Numbered from the stretch's first letter, positions 8,929 through 18,734 are shown. The stretch: 64,000 nucleotides of DNA from Planctomycetaceae bacterium (GCA_947476295.1 CANJQC010000012.1:1-64000); one strand, 5' to 3'. Notes: generated from the sequence alone by a model not told the origin. Translations and numbers: made by a program.

Positions 8929-10400
8929 GCATTACGGAGCGCACGTTCAAAGCGGGTTTGAAGCTCTTCGATTGGTTCGGTGCCGACGCTGATTCGCAGC
9001 AACCAGCGGGAGACTCCGCATTGTTCGACGAAATCCAGTTCTGTGAAGTGCGCCAGGATCGTATACGGACAACAGAGCGTAAAATTCGTTCCCAGATTCG
9101 GGCCTTTGCAGACTTCGAGGTGATCAAACACAAGGGGCGTCGCCACGGCCGGATTCTTCAACACGATGGATAAGAGTCCGCCGTTGTGATCGGCCGAATG
9201 TTGATTCATCCAGTCGAAGCGATGCGAATCCAGACTCGGATGATAAACCGCCGCAACCTGTGGTTGCTCAATGAGCCATCCGGCCAGCTGATTGGCATTG
9301 CGATTAATTGTTTCGACTCGAGCTCGCACGTCGCGGGAGTTCTTTTCCAGAACGTCCACGTCAACATCGACCAGCAATTCTTCGAAGTTGTCGGCGAGCG
9401 CAGTTCGCAGCCAGTCCGCATGGCGGCTTTCCGGATTAAGAGTCACTGCACCGGCCAGCACATCACCATAGCCACTGAAGTATTTTGTCAGACTCGTGAC
9501 GACGACATCGGCAAACGGCAATACATCGTGATTGATGCAGGCGGCGAGCGTGTCATCGATCACCAGCAGAAATCCGTGCTGATCCGCAAGCTGCCGAAGT
9601 GCGTGCAGGTCCAGCGAAGTCAGCAGCGGATTCGTTGTGGATTCACACAAGACAGCCGCGATCTTCTGCTTGCTGAGCAATTCTGTAAGCTGCTTGAGAT
9701 CGTCGCGACCGCCGACCGGATAGAACCGCACATCTGCTGGCGCGAAGCGTTGCTGGATCTTGAGCGTATCGACGTAGGGAAATCCAAACTGGACACTGGG
9801 ATTCGCTGAGTCGTGTTGTCGCAAGGCACGCCAAACGGCTGCGACCGCCGCCATGCCGCAGGGATACAGCCAGATTTCGGCCTCGGGGTTTGTTCGCAAC
9901 TCGCGCAATCGCTGCCGGACGGTTTGCCGAGCCGGCGTTTCAGAACATTCAACTGCCTGACCGTTCAGAATCAACTCCGCCGCGCGCGAGGTCAGTACTT
10001 CGCCGGCATGCTGCCAGTACTCACGCAGTCGTGAAAAATCGTCTGGATCAACCGCCACACCACAGGCAGTCTGTTTTGCCAATGCGACAAGTCGAGCGCT
10101 CCGCCCGCCGCGCCACACAACATAGGCCAGGGCTCGCTGAGCTGCCGCCGTGCTCGGGAAAATCAGACCTCCGTTTTCGCCACCAAAGACTTCGTGACAC
10201 AGTCGTCGCACATACGGATGCAGACAGAATCGCGGGTACGCAGCCTGAAGGCGACTGACTACTTCCGCCGCGCCTTCTTCATACTTGATGTTGTGTTCCC
10301 ACAGGGGCAAGGAGACCGAAACGGCATGTGGCGAATCAGGCATCGGCAGGCCAAGATGCTCGGCTTTCCAGTGAGGTGATTTCAACAGATCGATGGGCAT
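8925..10400 (-). CDS. cystathionine gamma-synthase, Str2-like (Cys/Met PLP enzyme)
   Basis: 491 residues, about 100 longer than bacterial MetB. The N-terminal extension carries LGLPMPDSPHAVSVSLPLW and YPRFCLHPYVRRL, which I recognise from the fungal Str2 type of cystathionine gamma-synthase. The C-terminal half is a fold-type I PLP enzyme; the probable Schiff-base lysine is in VVTSLTKYFSGYGD, near residue 305. The expected reaction joins an activated homoserine with cysteine to give cystathionine. It lies 64 bases downstream of cysE, which fits a cysteine-to-methionine route. The C-terminus (LLRISVGTEPIEELQTRFE) looks complete, and the stop overlaps the GTG of the truncated TetR gene. A gamma-lyase or another member of the family is an alternative. 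Confidence 0.8.
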   Translation of the reverse strand: MPIDLLKSPHWKAEHLGLPMPDSPHAVSVSLPLWEHNIKYEEGAAEVVSRLQAAYPRFCLHPYVRRLCHEVFGGENGGLIFPSTAAAQRALAYVVWRGGRSARLVALAKQTACGVAVDPDDFSRLREYWQHAGEVLTSRAAELILNGQAVECSETPARQTVRQRLRELRTNPEAEIWLYPCGMAAVAAVWRALRQHDSANPSVQFGFPYVDTLKIQQRFAPADVRFYPVGGRDDLKQLTELLSKQKIAAVLCESTTNPLLTSLDLHALRQLADQHGFLLVIDDTLAACINHDVLPFADVVVTSLTKYFSGYGDVLAGAVTLNPESRHADWLRTALADNFEELLVDVDVDVLEKNSRDVRARVETINRNANQLAGWLIEQPQVAAVYHPSLDSHRFDWMNQHSADHNGGLLSIVLKNPAVATPLVFDHLEVCKGPNLGTNFTLCCPYTILAHFTELDFVEQCGVSRWLLRISVGTEPIEELQTRFERALRNA

Positions 10401-10410
10401 GGCGAGGAAC

Positions 10411-10436
10411 GAGGAGTCAGGATTGAGGAGTCAGGA
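10411..10436. repeat. short direct repeat GAGGAGTCAGGA x2
   Basis: Two perfect 12-base copies of GAGGAGTCAGGA, at 10411-10422 and 10425-10436, lie in the gap between cysE and the gamma-synthase gene. On the transcribed strand they read TCCTGACTCCTC, just ahead of the gamma-synthase start. No function is evident. Confidence 0.6.
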
Positions 10437-10464
10437 AGCGGGACGGTAGTAAAATTCACGGCCT

Positions 10465-11274
10465 TCAGATCGAATCGCCCGCTGCGATTTCATGGTCCAT
10501 GTCGAGCGCCGGATTGTCTGAGCACGGTTTTCCGACAACGACGGCAGGGACACCTGCGACGGTGCAATGCGGCGGCACATGTCTCAGAACGACGCTGCCC
10601 GCGCCGATTTTGGCGCCTTCGCCGATTTCGACGTTGCCCAGAATTTTTGCGCCAGCACCGATGAGGACTCCTCGACGGACTTTAGGATGACGATCGCCTG
10701 ACGATTTTCCGGTACCGCCGAGAGTGACTTCATGGAGCAACGAAACATCGTCTTCAATGACGGCTGTTTCACCGATGACGATTGACGTTGCATGGTCCAT
10801 CAGAATGCCACGTCCGATTCTGGCCGCCGGATGAATATCGACGCCGAATATCTCGGACATTCTGTTCTGCAGGTAAAGCGCCAGCAGTTCACGTCCTTCT
10901 CTCCACAGCCAATGTGCGATGCGGTAGCCAATGAGGGCATGAACGCCTTTCAGAAACAACAGCGGCACGAGGTTACATGTCACGGCAGGGTCGCGTTCCC
11001 GGACGGCACGGATGTCTGCGCAAATAGCATCCGCAATCGTCGAGTCGTTGGTCATCGCGTCCAGCATGATTTCGCGGAGCTGCATTGCTGACAGCGTGCT
11101 GGAGGCCAGCTTGCCGGCCAGATGATAGCTGACGGCATCTTCGAAGCGTTCGTGGTTGAGCACCGTAGCGTGCAGGAAACTGGCGAGCATCGGTTCCGAA
11201 GCGGCTCGTTCAGACGCACGTTCCCGGATCGATGACCAGATGCAGGTTTCGGACTGATTCGTTTTGGAAGGCAT
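10465..11274 (-). CDS. cysE: serine O-acetyltransferase
   Basis: 269 residues. CysE makes O-acetylserine from serine and acetyl-CoA, the first step of cysteine synthesis, in the cytoplasm. The N-terminal helical domain runs through residues ~1-140 ([20 protein letters not shown]). It is followed by the left-handed beta-helix of hexapeptide repeats with the conserved [19 protein letters not shown] and [20 protein letters not shown], including the catalytic His/Asp region of the family. The length agrees with CysE (~270). The frame can be extended to a TTG at 11340, but the ATG at 11274 gives the normal N-terminus. It is the first gene of the minus-strand run that continues into the gamma-synthase, so O-acetylserine supply and transsulfuration appear to be expressed together. 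Confidence 0.93.
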   Translation of the reverse strand: MPSKTNQSETCIWSSIRERASERAASEPMLASFLHATVLNHERFEDAVSYHLAGKLASSTLSAMQLREIMLDAMTNDSTIADAICADIRAVRERDPAVTCNLVPLLFLKGVHALIGYRIAHWLWREGRELLALYLQNRMSEIFGVDIHPAARIGRGILMDHATSIVIGETAVIEDDVSLLHEVTLGGTGKSSGDRHPKVRRGVLIGAGAKILGNVEIGEGAKIGAGSVVLRHVPPHCTVAGVPAVVVGKPCSDNPALDMDHEIAAGDSI

Positions 11275-11462
11275 GGTCTGCTGGCTGTGTATTACGGGGA
11301 TTTGGAAAGGAATAGTGACTGAAAGTGAAACGGCGGGCAAGTCCTGACAAGATCACTCGCCGCCAGTCTGGTCGTTCGGCAATCGTGAGAGTATGATGAT
11401 TCCAAGGGGCATCGTCACTGTATCTGATGCCAAGATATCCAGCAAAACGCAAAGGCGAGGTT

Positions 11463-11969
11463 ATGAAAAATCACATTCTGCGTTCCGCGATGATGTTTGC
11501 AGCCGGGGCATTTGTCATGGGTGCGTCGGCGTACTTCTGGCCTCAACCGGAAATGAAAGCCGCAGTTGCCAACGGAAATGACAAATTCACAATGTGCACC
11601 GTGCCGTTATCTGAAGTGGGCGAAGTGGAAGCTGTCTTTGTCCTGAATCATCTGACAGGCGTCATCACGGGTGGTGCTATTTACAACCAGACTGGCAAAT
11701 TTGGATACCGCTTTCTGCATAACGTGGCGGCGGATTTTCAGACGTCCGCCAAAACGCCGGAACCAAAATATGCCATTGTTTCCGGCACCGCAAATTTGCG
11801 GGACACGGGTGGTGTGCAGCCAGCGTACGGAGTGATCTATATCGGAGAACTGTCTTCTGGTGCAGTCATCGCTTATGGTTTTGCGCGTCCAAACTCGCGC
11901 AATGTCGGCACCGTAATGCCGCTGGTGAAGATGGACTACTTCAAGTTTTCTGAGTCTGTGGGCCAATAG
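11463..11969 (+). CDS. hypothetical secreted or membrane-anchored protein
   Basis: 168 residues from the ATG at 11463, which has a good ribosome site (GGCGAGG) directly upstream. The N-terminus MKNHILRSAMMFAAGAFVMG is a signal peptide or anchor. The rest has no membrane segment and is rich in Gly, Ala and aromatic residues (LTGVITGGAIYNQTGKFGYRF, shortened here, and AYGVIYIGELSSGAVIAYGF). I do not recognise a family; it resembles small exported proteins that planctomycetes carry. It stands alone, divergent from cysE, about 160 bases ahead of the TPR gene. A longer frame from 11427 lacks support. Confidence 0.7.
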   Translation: MKNHILRSAMMFAAGAFVMGASAYFWPQPEMKAAVANGNDKFTMCTVPLSEVGEVEAVFVLNHLTGVITGGAIYNQTGKFGYRFLHNVAADFQTSAKTPEPKYAIVSGTANLRDTGGVQPAYGVIYIGELSSGAVIAYGFARPNSRNVGTVMPLVKMDYFKFSESVGQ

Positions 11970-12128
11970 AGACTTTCCGGCAGAAACAACTAGTGGATCG
12001 ACGGAATCGTTGTTAGCACTTCAATCGGTCAAATATGCTGCGTCCCTGCGCTTGCGTCATTTGGTAAGCGTGTCCTATCGGTATTCGTTTTCTGACGACG
12101 TTGAATTCTGTTCGACAAAGGATCCTGC

Positions 12129-15100
12129 ATGGACGGCTTACAAATCTTCACCATGCTAACCCAAGGCCTGCCCCGCACGTTTATTTGGCGCGTCAGCGTG
12201 GTGAGTGCGGCGTTCGGCACGATAGCCGCAGCATTGGTTGCGGGGCTTTGGCTTCTGAATACTGGCTCGGCGGTCGCTGAAGAACCCGTTCTGGAATTCG
12301 TGGAGGGTCTGCGCGAACGACAGTATCTCGATACGGCTCTGGAGTACCTCGAAGTCGCTCAACAACGATCCGAACTGTCTGCCGCGATTCGCGATGTGAT
12401 CGATCTTGAGCGGGCAAAGACATTGCAGGCGATGGGGGCGACCTCGCGTGTTCCCGAAGACCGCGACTTATACCTTCAGCAGGCGAAAGATGCACTTCAG
12501 AAATTCACGAGTACACACAACAATCATCCGCAGGCGGCGTTTGCGAATTCGATGCTTGGTGAACTGTTACTGGAACGCGCTCGTACGCTGATCTGGCAGA
12601 TGGAAGGTGCCGATTCACCGGACAAGCGTACCGAATATCAACTGGCGGCTCGCAAACTGATCGATGAAGGTCAGGTGATTTATCAGACGGCGAACGATCA
12701 GTACAAAGCAGCCTTCGAAGCCTTCCCAAACTTCATCGATAAAACAAAAGACGAAGATCAGTTCAACGCACGGCAGGACGTTGAGGCAAAATATCTGCGC
12801 GCCTGGTTCTACCTGATTCGTTGTACTTATGAACGCGGGCAGACGTTTGATAAGGGCACCGAAGAACGCAAAAACACGCTCGTTACCGCTGCCAATCTTT
12901 ACGAAGAACTTCACACTCGCTATCGCACGAATCAGATCGGTCTTCATGCCCGTCTGATGATGGGGAAGTGCTATCAGGAGCAGGACGACCTCAGCCGCGC
13001 GCTGGGGATTTACAACGAAATGCTGGGGCATAAGTCTGAAAGTGAATCTGTCGAAATGCTTAAGGGCATCGCGCTGCATTACCGGCTGATTTGCCTGAAC
13101 GATCCACAGCGGAATGACCATCAACTTGTTCTGCAGGAAGCGACCGTGTGGCTGCAGGCGAACAAGGCAAAGGTCTCGACTCCGTACGGTTTGGGAATCT
13201 TGTGGGAACGAGCGATCGCGGCGGAAAAACTGGGTGAGGTACGTGAGCTTGCTGATAACGATCGCGAGACGACACTGCGATTGGCCCTGAACGATGCGGT
13301 GACGGTGGCCCGCTATCAGGGACCGTTTCGTGAACCGGCGAACGCAATGAGTCGCCGGATTAAGGCTGCGCTGGGCGACAAGGATAAAGAACCGAAGGAT
13401 TTTGCCTCTGCGTTCGAACGTGCCCGCAACATGATCGCTCAGATTCAGGCGTTGAGCGACGACGTGACCGCTGCGGCGGATGAGAACGAACGGGCTCAAA
13501 AGAAAGTCGCTCTCGAAACGCATCTGAGAGAAGTCGGTCGGCTGCTGCAGATGGCTTTAGACCTGCGGGATTCTGACAGCGATCTAAAAGCGGTGGCACA
13601 AGCGAGGTATCTGCAAAGTTTCGTGATGCTGAAACTTGGACGTCCGCTGGATTCGATGATTCTGGCCCGGCATTGCATGATTCATGACCGTGCGGCGGAC
13701 CCGGACACGGCGTTGAATGCGACAGAAATTGCGATGGCGGCAGCGGTGGCGGCGTGGAACATGGCTCCGGGGAGTGATCGCGATTTTGAAACCCGCGCGA
13801 TGAAAGATGTGTGTCAAAAGATTCTGGAACTGTACCCGCAATCCGCTCGCGGTGGCGAAGCGAGAATGCGGCTGGGCACGGTTTACCGCACCATGAACGA
13901 ACCCCTGGAAGCGGCTAAGTGGTATCTGGAAATCCCGGAAACCGATCCGCAGTATTCGTCGGCTCGCATGAGTGCCGGTCAGTCGTACTGGGCAGCATGG
14001 ACGCAGAAGGCAGCGGTCGCGGCTAAAAATCCAGAAGACGCTCAAACGCCGCCGGCAGAAATGCAGGCATGGAAATCTGAAGCGCGCAACCTGTTGACTC
14101 AGGGTATTCAGATCACGCGCGAGAGAGTGGGCCCGGATGCCAAACCGTCCGATGAACTGGTCGCAGCGGAGGTTTCGCTTGCGAGTATCATGAATCTGGA
14201 CGGTGATTTTCCGGGAACGATCGAGCGGCTTACCAGTGGCGATGCAAACTCGGTTGTTGCAGCGATTCAGGTCGCTGAAGGCGCTATTCGCCCCGATGAT
14301 GGTATCCAGACTAAGTCATTTGCCGGGCTGACCTATCGGTTGCTGCTGCGAGCTTACGTGGGGACTCAGCAGATTGATCCAGCTCTTGGTGTGATGAAGC
14401 AGCTTGAGAACGTCGGTGGTCAGGATATCCTGGCGGTGTACACCCAGTTAGGTATGGAATTGCAGGAAGAACTCAAGCGACTGAAACTATCCGGCGACAA
14501 TGAGCGTCTGGCCCAGACCCGCGATTCGTTCGAGAAGTTTCTGCAGAAAGTTTACGAATCGCGAAACAAGTCAGACTACAACTCATTGCTGTGGATCGGT
14601 GAAACGTACTTTGGCCTTGGTCAGGGCGTTGCCAGCGATCCCACCGCTGCGGCTGGCTACTATTCCAAAGCCGCCGATGCGTATAACGAAATCAACAGTG
14701 GTGGTCTGGCGACTGAAGGAAACCGCACGGCCGTGCAGTTGCGGTTGGCTCGCTGCCGTCGCCAGCAAAAACAGTTTGACGAAGCGTTCCGCATGTGCGA
14801 TGAGATCCTGAAATTGAATCCGAACGCGCTGGACGCTCAGTTTGAAGCGGCTCATGTGCTGAGTGATTGGGGATCAGAAGGCGAACCGGCGAAATTGCTT
14901 GATGCCATTCAAGGGGTCAGAACGCCGGAAGGTAAAGCCGGACACGTCTGGGGATGGTCACTTATGACGCGCAAGTTGCAGCAGACATTGCAACGCGATC
15001 CGACGCCGGAAATTCGAGACCGCTTTATAGACGCCCGATATCAATTGACTAACAGCCGCCGTCGATATGCGAAGACGAACGCTCCGGGCAGTGATAAGCA

Positions 15101-16007
15101 AATTCAATCCGCACTGGCAGAAATCACCAGTTTCGTCCAGGTGTATCGAGATCTGGATGATGCGTCGTTCGCGAAGTTTGATCGACTGTATCAGGACCTG
15201 CAGTCGGATCAGGGCAAGGCACCGGTCCCGCTCCAACGCACCTCTGTCGCCGAGGGTGCGGTCGCAGGATCTGGAGTTGTTCACGACATGGCGAATGAGA
15301 ATCCGGTGGTAAGTTCGGTATCCCCCGCGACGGAGTCGAAGCTGGAAGAATCCGGTGGCAACGGGCTGCTGCTTGGGGCGTTGATTACGTGTCTGTCGAT
15401 CGGGATCGCTGGTGTTTTTTTTGTCTTCATGCGGAAGCCGAACAGACGACCCAGAATTCCGGGATCCGACAAGACGCCAAAGTTTTCGGCTTTCACAACC
15501 AGCGAGCCGACGGCGATGTTTCCGGAGCCAGGAGACGATCCAGGACCGGGACTGGATTTTTCCAGACTTGCGACCGTGGCCACTGTACCGAAACGGACTT
15601 CTTCCCGGCCAGCAAACGCTTCAACCGCTACTCGCGCTGCGAGTGCCGCAGGGGTAAGTCCAGCGAATGTTCCGCGAACCAGACCGGTAGCGCCGCCCGC
15701 ACCCACAGCTGACGCGGCAGATCGTCAGGCAGTTCCAAAACCACGATCACGACCTGCGCCAGCGGCAGATGGAGGCGGAGCATCCTCCGCTGCGCCTGCT
15801 GAGGCCTCGCGTCCAGCAGCTCCGCGTCCGCCCGCAGCGCGACCTGCCGCACCAGCCGAAGGTCCAACGCCATCAGGAATTCAACGACCGCCTGCCAATA
15901 AACCAGCGGCTCCACGTCCGCCCACTCAACAACCACCGCCCACACCTAAACCACCAGCGGCGCGAACACCGCAACGAAAACCACCAGCGCCACCGGATAG
16001 CAAATAA
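12129..16007 (+). CDS. large TPR-like exported protein with C-terminal membrane anchor and Pro/Ala tail
   Basis: 1292 residues. The N-terminal hydrophobic segment (residues ~20-50) ends in TGSAVAEEP, a probable signal-peptidase site. From ~50 to ~1040 the chain is helical with repeated TPR-like motifs, for example ALEYLEVAQQ, AANLYEELHTRY, ALGIYNEML and AFRMCDEILKLNPNALDA. A single membrane segment (LLLGALITCLSIGIAGVFFV) lies near residue 1080. The remaining ~190 residues become a low-complexity Pro/Ala/Arg tail. The likely topology is a long extracytoplasmic TPR arm with a tail on the cytoplasmic side. It heads an operon with a second repeat protein, ExbB, two ExbD and a small protein, which suggests a scaffold for a proton-driven envelope complex. 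The function is inferred from context only. Confidence 0.85.
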   Translation: MDGLQIFTMLTQGLPRTFIWRVSVVSAAFGTIAAALVAGLWLLNTGSAVAEEPVLEFVEGLRERQYLDTALEYLEVAQQRSELSAAIRDVIDLERAKTLQAMGATSRVPEDRDLYLQQAKDALQKFTSTHNNHPQAAFANSMLGELLLERARTLIWQMEGADSPDKRTEYQLAARKLIDEGQVIYQTANDQYKAAFEAFPNFIDKTKDEDQFNARQDVEAKYLRAWFYLIRCTYERGQTFDKGTEERKNTLVTAANLYEELHTRYRTNQIGLHARLMMGKCYQEQDDLSRALGIYNEMLGHKSESESVEMLKGIALHYRLICLNDPQRNDHQLVLQEATVWLQANKAKVSTPYGLGILWERAIAAEKLGEVRELADNDRETTLRLALNDAVTVARYQGPFREPANAMSRRIKAALGDKDKEPKDFASAFERARNMIAQIQALSDDVTAAADENERAQKKVALETHLREVGRLLQMALDLRDSDSDLKAVAQARYLQSFVMLKLGRPLDSMILARHCMIHDRAADPDTALNATEIAMAAAVAAWNMAPGSDRDFETRAMKDVCQKILELYPQSARGGEARMRLGTVYRTMNEPLEAAKWYLEIPETDPQYSSARMSAGQSYWAAWTQKAAVAAKNPEDAQTPPAEMQAWKSEARNLLTQGIQITRERVGPDAKPSDELVAAEVSLASIMNLDGDFPGTIERLTSGDANSVVAAIQVAEGAIRPDDGIQTKSFAGLTYRLLLRAYVGTQQIDPALGVMKQLENVGGQDILAVYTQLGMELQEELKRLKLSGDNERLAQTRDSFEKFLQKVYESRNKSDYNSLLWIGETYFGLGQGVASDPTAAAGYYSKAADAYNEINSGGLATEGNRTAVQLRLARCRRQQKQFDEAFRMCDEILKLNPNALDAQFEAAHVLSDWGSEGEPAKLLDAIQGVRTPEGKAGHVWGWSLMTRKLQQTLQRDPTPEIRDRFIDARYQLTNSRRRYAKTNAPGSDKQIQSALAEITSFVQVYRDLDDASFAKFDRLYQDLQSDQGKAPVPLQRTSVAEGAVAGSGVVHDMANENPVVSSVSPATESKLEESGGNGLLLGALITCLSIGIAGVFFVFMRKPNRRPRIPGSDKTPKFSAFTTSEPTAMFPEPGDDPGPGLDFSRLATVATVPKRTSSRPANASTATRAASAAGVSPANVPRTRPVAPPAPTADAADRQAVPKPRSRPAPAADGGGASSAAPAEASRPAAPRPPAARPAAPAEGPTPSGIQRPPANKPAAPRPPTQQPPPTPKPPAARTPQRKPPAPPDSK

Positions 16008-16137
16008 AATGTGGAACGACGCCTCCCCGGTGGCTAACCGTGAAGGATTTTGGAATGGAGAACGTGGATGCAGCGAAAGTTCGCCTATCACACTAAAACC
16101 AACATCGATCTGGATTCTGCAAAAAGGTTATCAGCCT

Positions 16138-17223
16138 ATGACTTCTCAGTATAAACGGTTCCACAATCTGGTCGGTCCTGTGCTGCTCGCCGCTCTGACG
16201 GTTGCGACCGGCAGTGCGGGGACAGTGTTCGCCGTCGATCAGGTGACGAAACGCAGTGATCGAGTCACGTTTCGGGGTGAGATCACGGCGATGACGATCG
16301 AATCGGTAACGATTACGCTGTCAAACGGGCAGACTCAAGTTATCCCCGTTTCGGATATTTACAGCGTGCGATTTGATATGGAGCCGTCGCTGCTTGCTCA
16401 GGCGCAGTCCAACGAACATAGTGGTGCCTTGGATGTCGCGCTGGAAAAACTCCAAACGATGCAGAAGGAATACAGAGGAGACGACAAGCGTGTCCTGGCG
16501 GATGTCAAGTTTCTGATCGCTCGCACGATGGTGAAACAGGCGCTGGCAGATCCGGCGAGAGTGCCGGATGCCATAGCGGCGATTCATAAATTCCGCGAAG
16601 AAAACAGAACCAACTTTCGTTATTTCGAAGCCTTGTTGCTGGAATCCTCGCTTGCCACCGGCGAAGACGCTCAGACGCTGCTCAAAGAAGTTCAGGCGGC
16701 GCCTGCCAAGGGATATCAACTGCAGGCGGGCGTGCAGTTGGGGCAATTGTTGCTGGCCGGCAACGACGCCGCAGGAGCCTTCGTGGCATTCCAGCAGGTC
16801 ATCGAACAAAGTACGGGAGATCCGGCGTCCTCGACGGCTCATTTCGACGGTCTGTTGGGAAAGGCAAAGTGTCAGCAAAAGCAGGGGCAGATTGATGACG
16901 CCATTGCCACGCTGGATGACGTCATCAACAAGGCGTCGGAATCCGAATCGCGGACTCTGGCGCAGGCGTGGGTTCTGAAAGGCGACTGTTTCCGGGCTAA
17001 GAGTCTGCCAAAAGACGCCCTGATGGCTTACCTGCATGTGGATGTCCTGTATCCTTCGGAACCAGCATTGCACGCGGAAGCACTGTTCCATCTCGTGTCT
17101 TTGTGGGCTCCGGCAGGGCATCAGGACCGCTCAGACGAAGCAATGGCTAGGCTTTCAACCAGGTATCCCAACAGCCCGTGGGCAAAACAGGCGGGCACGA
17201 TTCCTCAGGCAGCGGTCAATTAA
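16138..17223 (+). CDS. exported tetratricopeptide-like protein
   Basis: 361 residues from the ATG at 16138, preceded by an AAAAAGG box. The frame is open back to 15769, but that part overlaps the TPR gene upstream and reads as low-complexity sequence, so it is not coding. The protein has a signal peptide (LVGPVLLAALTVATGSAGTV) ending near VFAVDQ. A short beta-rich segment follows (VTITLSNGQTQVIPVSDIYS), then TPR-like helices (ALDVALEKLQTMQKEY, AFVAFQQVIEQSTGDPASS, ALMAYLHVDVLYPSEPAL). It sits between the large TPR protein and ExbB and probably acts in the same periplasmic assembly. No enzyme motif was seen. Confidence 0.82.
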   Translation: MTSQYKRFHNLVGPVLLAALTVATGSAGTVFAVDQVTKRSDRVTFRGEITAMTIESVTITLSNGQTQVIPVSDIYSVRFDMEPSLLAQAQSNEHSGALDVALEKLQTMQKEYRGDDKRVLADVKFLIARTMVKQALADPARVPDAIAAIHKFREENRTNFRYFEALLLESSLATGEDAQTLLKEVQAAPAKGYQLQAGVQLGQLLLAGNDAAGAFVAFQQVIEQSTGDPASSTAHFDGLLGKAKCQQKQGQIDDAIATLDDVINKASESESRTLAQAWVLKGDCFRAKSLPKDALMAYLHVDVLYPSEPALHAEALFHLVSLWAPAGHQDRSDEAMARLSTRYPNSPWAKQAGTIPQAAVN

Positions 17224-17376
17224 CGGCTTTTCACAAATCCAAATTTCTCGCGTCTTGTGCTACCCTTTGATGAGTGACGAGACGCCTTGAAGTCTCTACA
17301 GTCCCTATTCTCAACTTCCTGACATTTCTCACTGGACACGTTTGCCCCTTCGAGGACATCCCGGAGATTTTTCGAA

Positions 17377-18216
17377 ATGCGTAATGTCTCTGCATCACAC
17401 GCCCGATATGTTGGACGCAATTCCGTTCTGTTTCTGCTTCTCGCACTGACCGCTGCGTTGATCTGGCCGGCGTTTGGCAGTTCCGCTCGCCTGTTGGCCG
17501 ATGAAGCCGATGCAGCAGCGGCACCTGCGGCCGACGCCGCCGCCCCCGCCGCAGAGGGTGCAGCCGTGACACCGGTGCAGTCCCGCAGCTTTTTGGCGTA
17601 TATCGCCCGAGCCTGTGGCTGGTTTTGGGGACCGGCGTTCCTGCTGGTGTCGTTCATTCTGGTCGCGTTGATCATGATGAATTTGCTTCAGGTGCGCCGC
17701 GATGTGCTCCTGCCGTCGCAGTTCGTCGAAGAATTCGAGCAGAAGCTCAATGCGAAAGACTTTCAGGGGGCGTACGAATTCGCCCGCAGCGATAGCTCCT
17801 TTGTCGCTCGCGTCCTTGCCGCAGGCATGGGCCGCCTGAGTCGTGGTTATGAAGAAGCCGTCGAAGGAATGCAGGAAGCCGGTGAAGATGAAAACATGGC
17901 GCTGGAACATCGCTTAAGTTACGTGGCTCTGATCGGCACGATTGCTCCGATGATGGGGCTGATGGGAACGGTGCAGGGCATGATCTCAAGCTTCGACGTG
18001 ATCGCTCAGTCGACGGTGTCTCCGAAGCCGTCCCAGTTGGCTGACGGGATTTCTACGGCTCTGGTGACAACGCTGATTGGTCTGGTACTGGCCATTCCGG
18101 CGATGGTATTTTACGGCATTCTGAAGAACAGAATTCAGCGACTGGTGCTGGAAATAGGCATGGTTAGCGAAGGCCTGATGGGGCGATTTGCCACCGTGGG
18201 CAAGAACAAGACCTAA
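17377..18216 (+). CDS. MotA/TolQ/ExbB proton-channel protein
   Basis: 279 residues. After a signal-like first segment and an Ala/Pro-rich linker, a membrane segment lies near residues 75-98 (FWGPAFLLVSFILVALIMMN). Two more C-terminal segments follow with the family signature (LIGTIAPMMGLMGTVQGMI and ALVTTLIGLVLAIPAMVFYG). This is the TolQ/ExbB layout with an N-terminal extracytoplasmic extension, common in planctomycetes. ExbB pentamers carry the proton path that drives ExbD. Two ExbD genes follow at once, and the two repeat-protein genes lie upstream, so the channel probably energises an envelope complex containing them. Iron transport by TonB is not indicated because no TonB or receptor gene is present. 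Confidence 0.92.
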   Translation: MRNVSASHARYVGRNSVLFLLLALTAALIWPAFGSSARLLADEADAAAAPAADAAAPAAEGAAVTPVQSRSFLAYIARACGWFWGPAFLLVSFILVALIMMNLLQVRRDVLLPSQFVEEFEQKLNAKDFQGAYEFARSDSSFVARVLAAGMGRLSRGYEEAVEGMQEAGEDENMALEHRLSYVALIGTIAPMMGLMGTVQGMISSFDVIAQSTVSPKPSQLADGISTALVTTLIGLVLAIPAMVFYGILKNRIQRLVLEIGMVSEGLMGRFATVGKNKT

Positions 18217-18251
18217 TCTCGGACACGACTCTTTGTCACCAGAACCATCTC

Positions 18252-18734
18252 ATGAAATTCAAACAGACCAATGTCACTCCGATTGAACTTGACATGACGC
18301 CGATGATCGACGTCGTGTTTCAGTTGATTACGTTTTTCATGCTGATCAACAAGTTCGAGCAGGCTGAAGCTGATGAACGCGTGACCCTGCCGAAGGATCA
18401 GCTGGCTTCACCGCCAGCCGTGCATAGGCAAAACGCATTCCTGCTCAACTTCGGCTATATGCGAGACAAGGACGGGAAAATTCTGGACACCACGCCATAT
18501 TTTTTCTTTGGTGATGAGAAGATCGAACTTGCAGCGCTCCGGCCTAGGCTTCGTCAGGAATCGCAGTATTTTGAAACAATCGGGACCGACTTTGCCGAAA
18601 TCACCGTAGAGATCCGCGCGGATGCCGACGTTCCCACTGGGTTGGTTCAGGAGCTGATTCAGATGTGTCAGGAAGAAGGAATTGCATTTCAGCGGTTTGC
18701 TCTGAAGGCGACGCAAAAGGCGACAGAGTACTGA
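18252..18734 (+). CDS. ExbD/TolR family protein (first copy)
   Basis: 160 residues. The N-terminus carries the ExbD hallmark LDMTPMIDVVFQLITFFML, a single membrane helix with the conserved aspartate (TPMID) that takes part in proton-driven rotation within the ExbB pentamer. The C-terminal periplasmic domain has the expected alpha/beta character (EITVEIRADADVPTGLVQEL, then GIAFQRFALKA). It lies 35 bases after ExbB and 51 bases before a second ExbD. Two different ExbD proteins per ExbB suggests a heterodimer of ExbD subunits, as is found in other planctomycete and proteobacterial systems. Confidence 0.93.
   Translation: MKFKQTNVTPIELDMTPMIDVVFQLITFFMLINKFEQAEADERVTLPKDQLASPPAVHRQNAFLLNFGYMRDKDGKILDTTPYFFFGDEKIELAALRPRLRQESQYFETIGTDFAEITVEIRADADVPTGLVQELIQMCQEEGIAFQRFALKATQKATEY

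Noticed and set aside
15769-16137. N-terminal extension of the second repeat protein overlapping the first TPR gene
   Set aside because: The overlapping part is low-complexity sequence in the shadow of the Pro/Ala-rich tail, and the ATG at 16138 has a ribosome site followed by a signal peptide.
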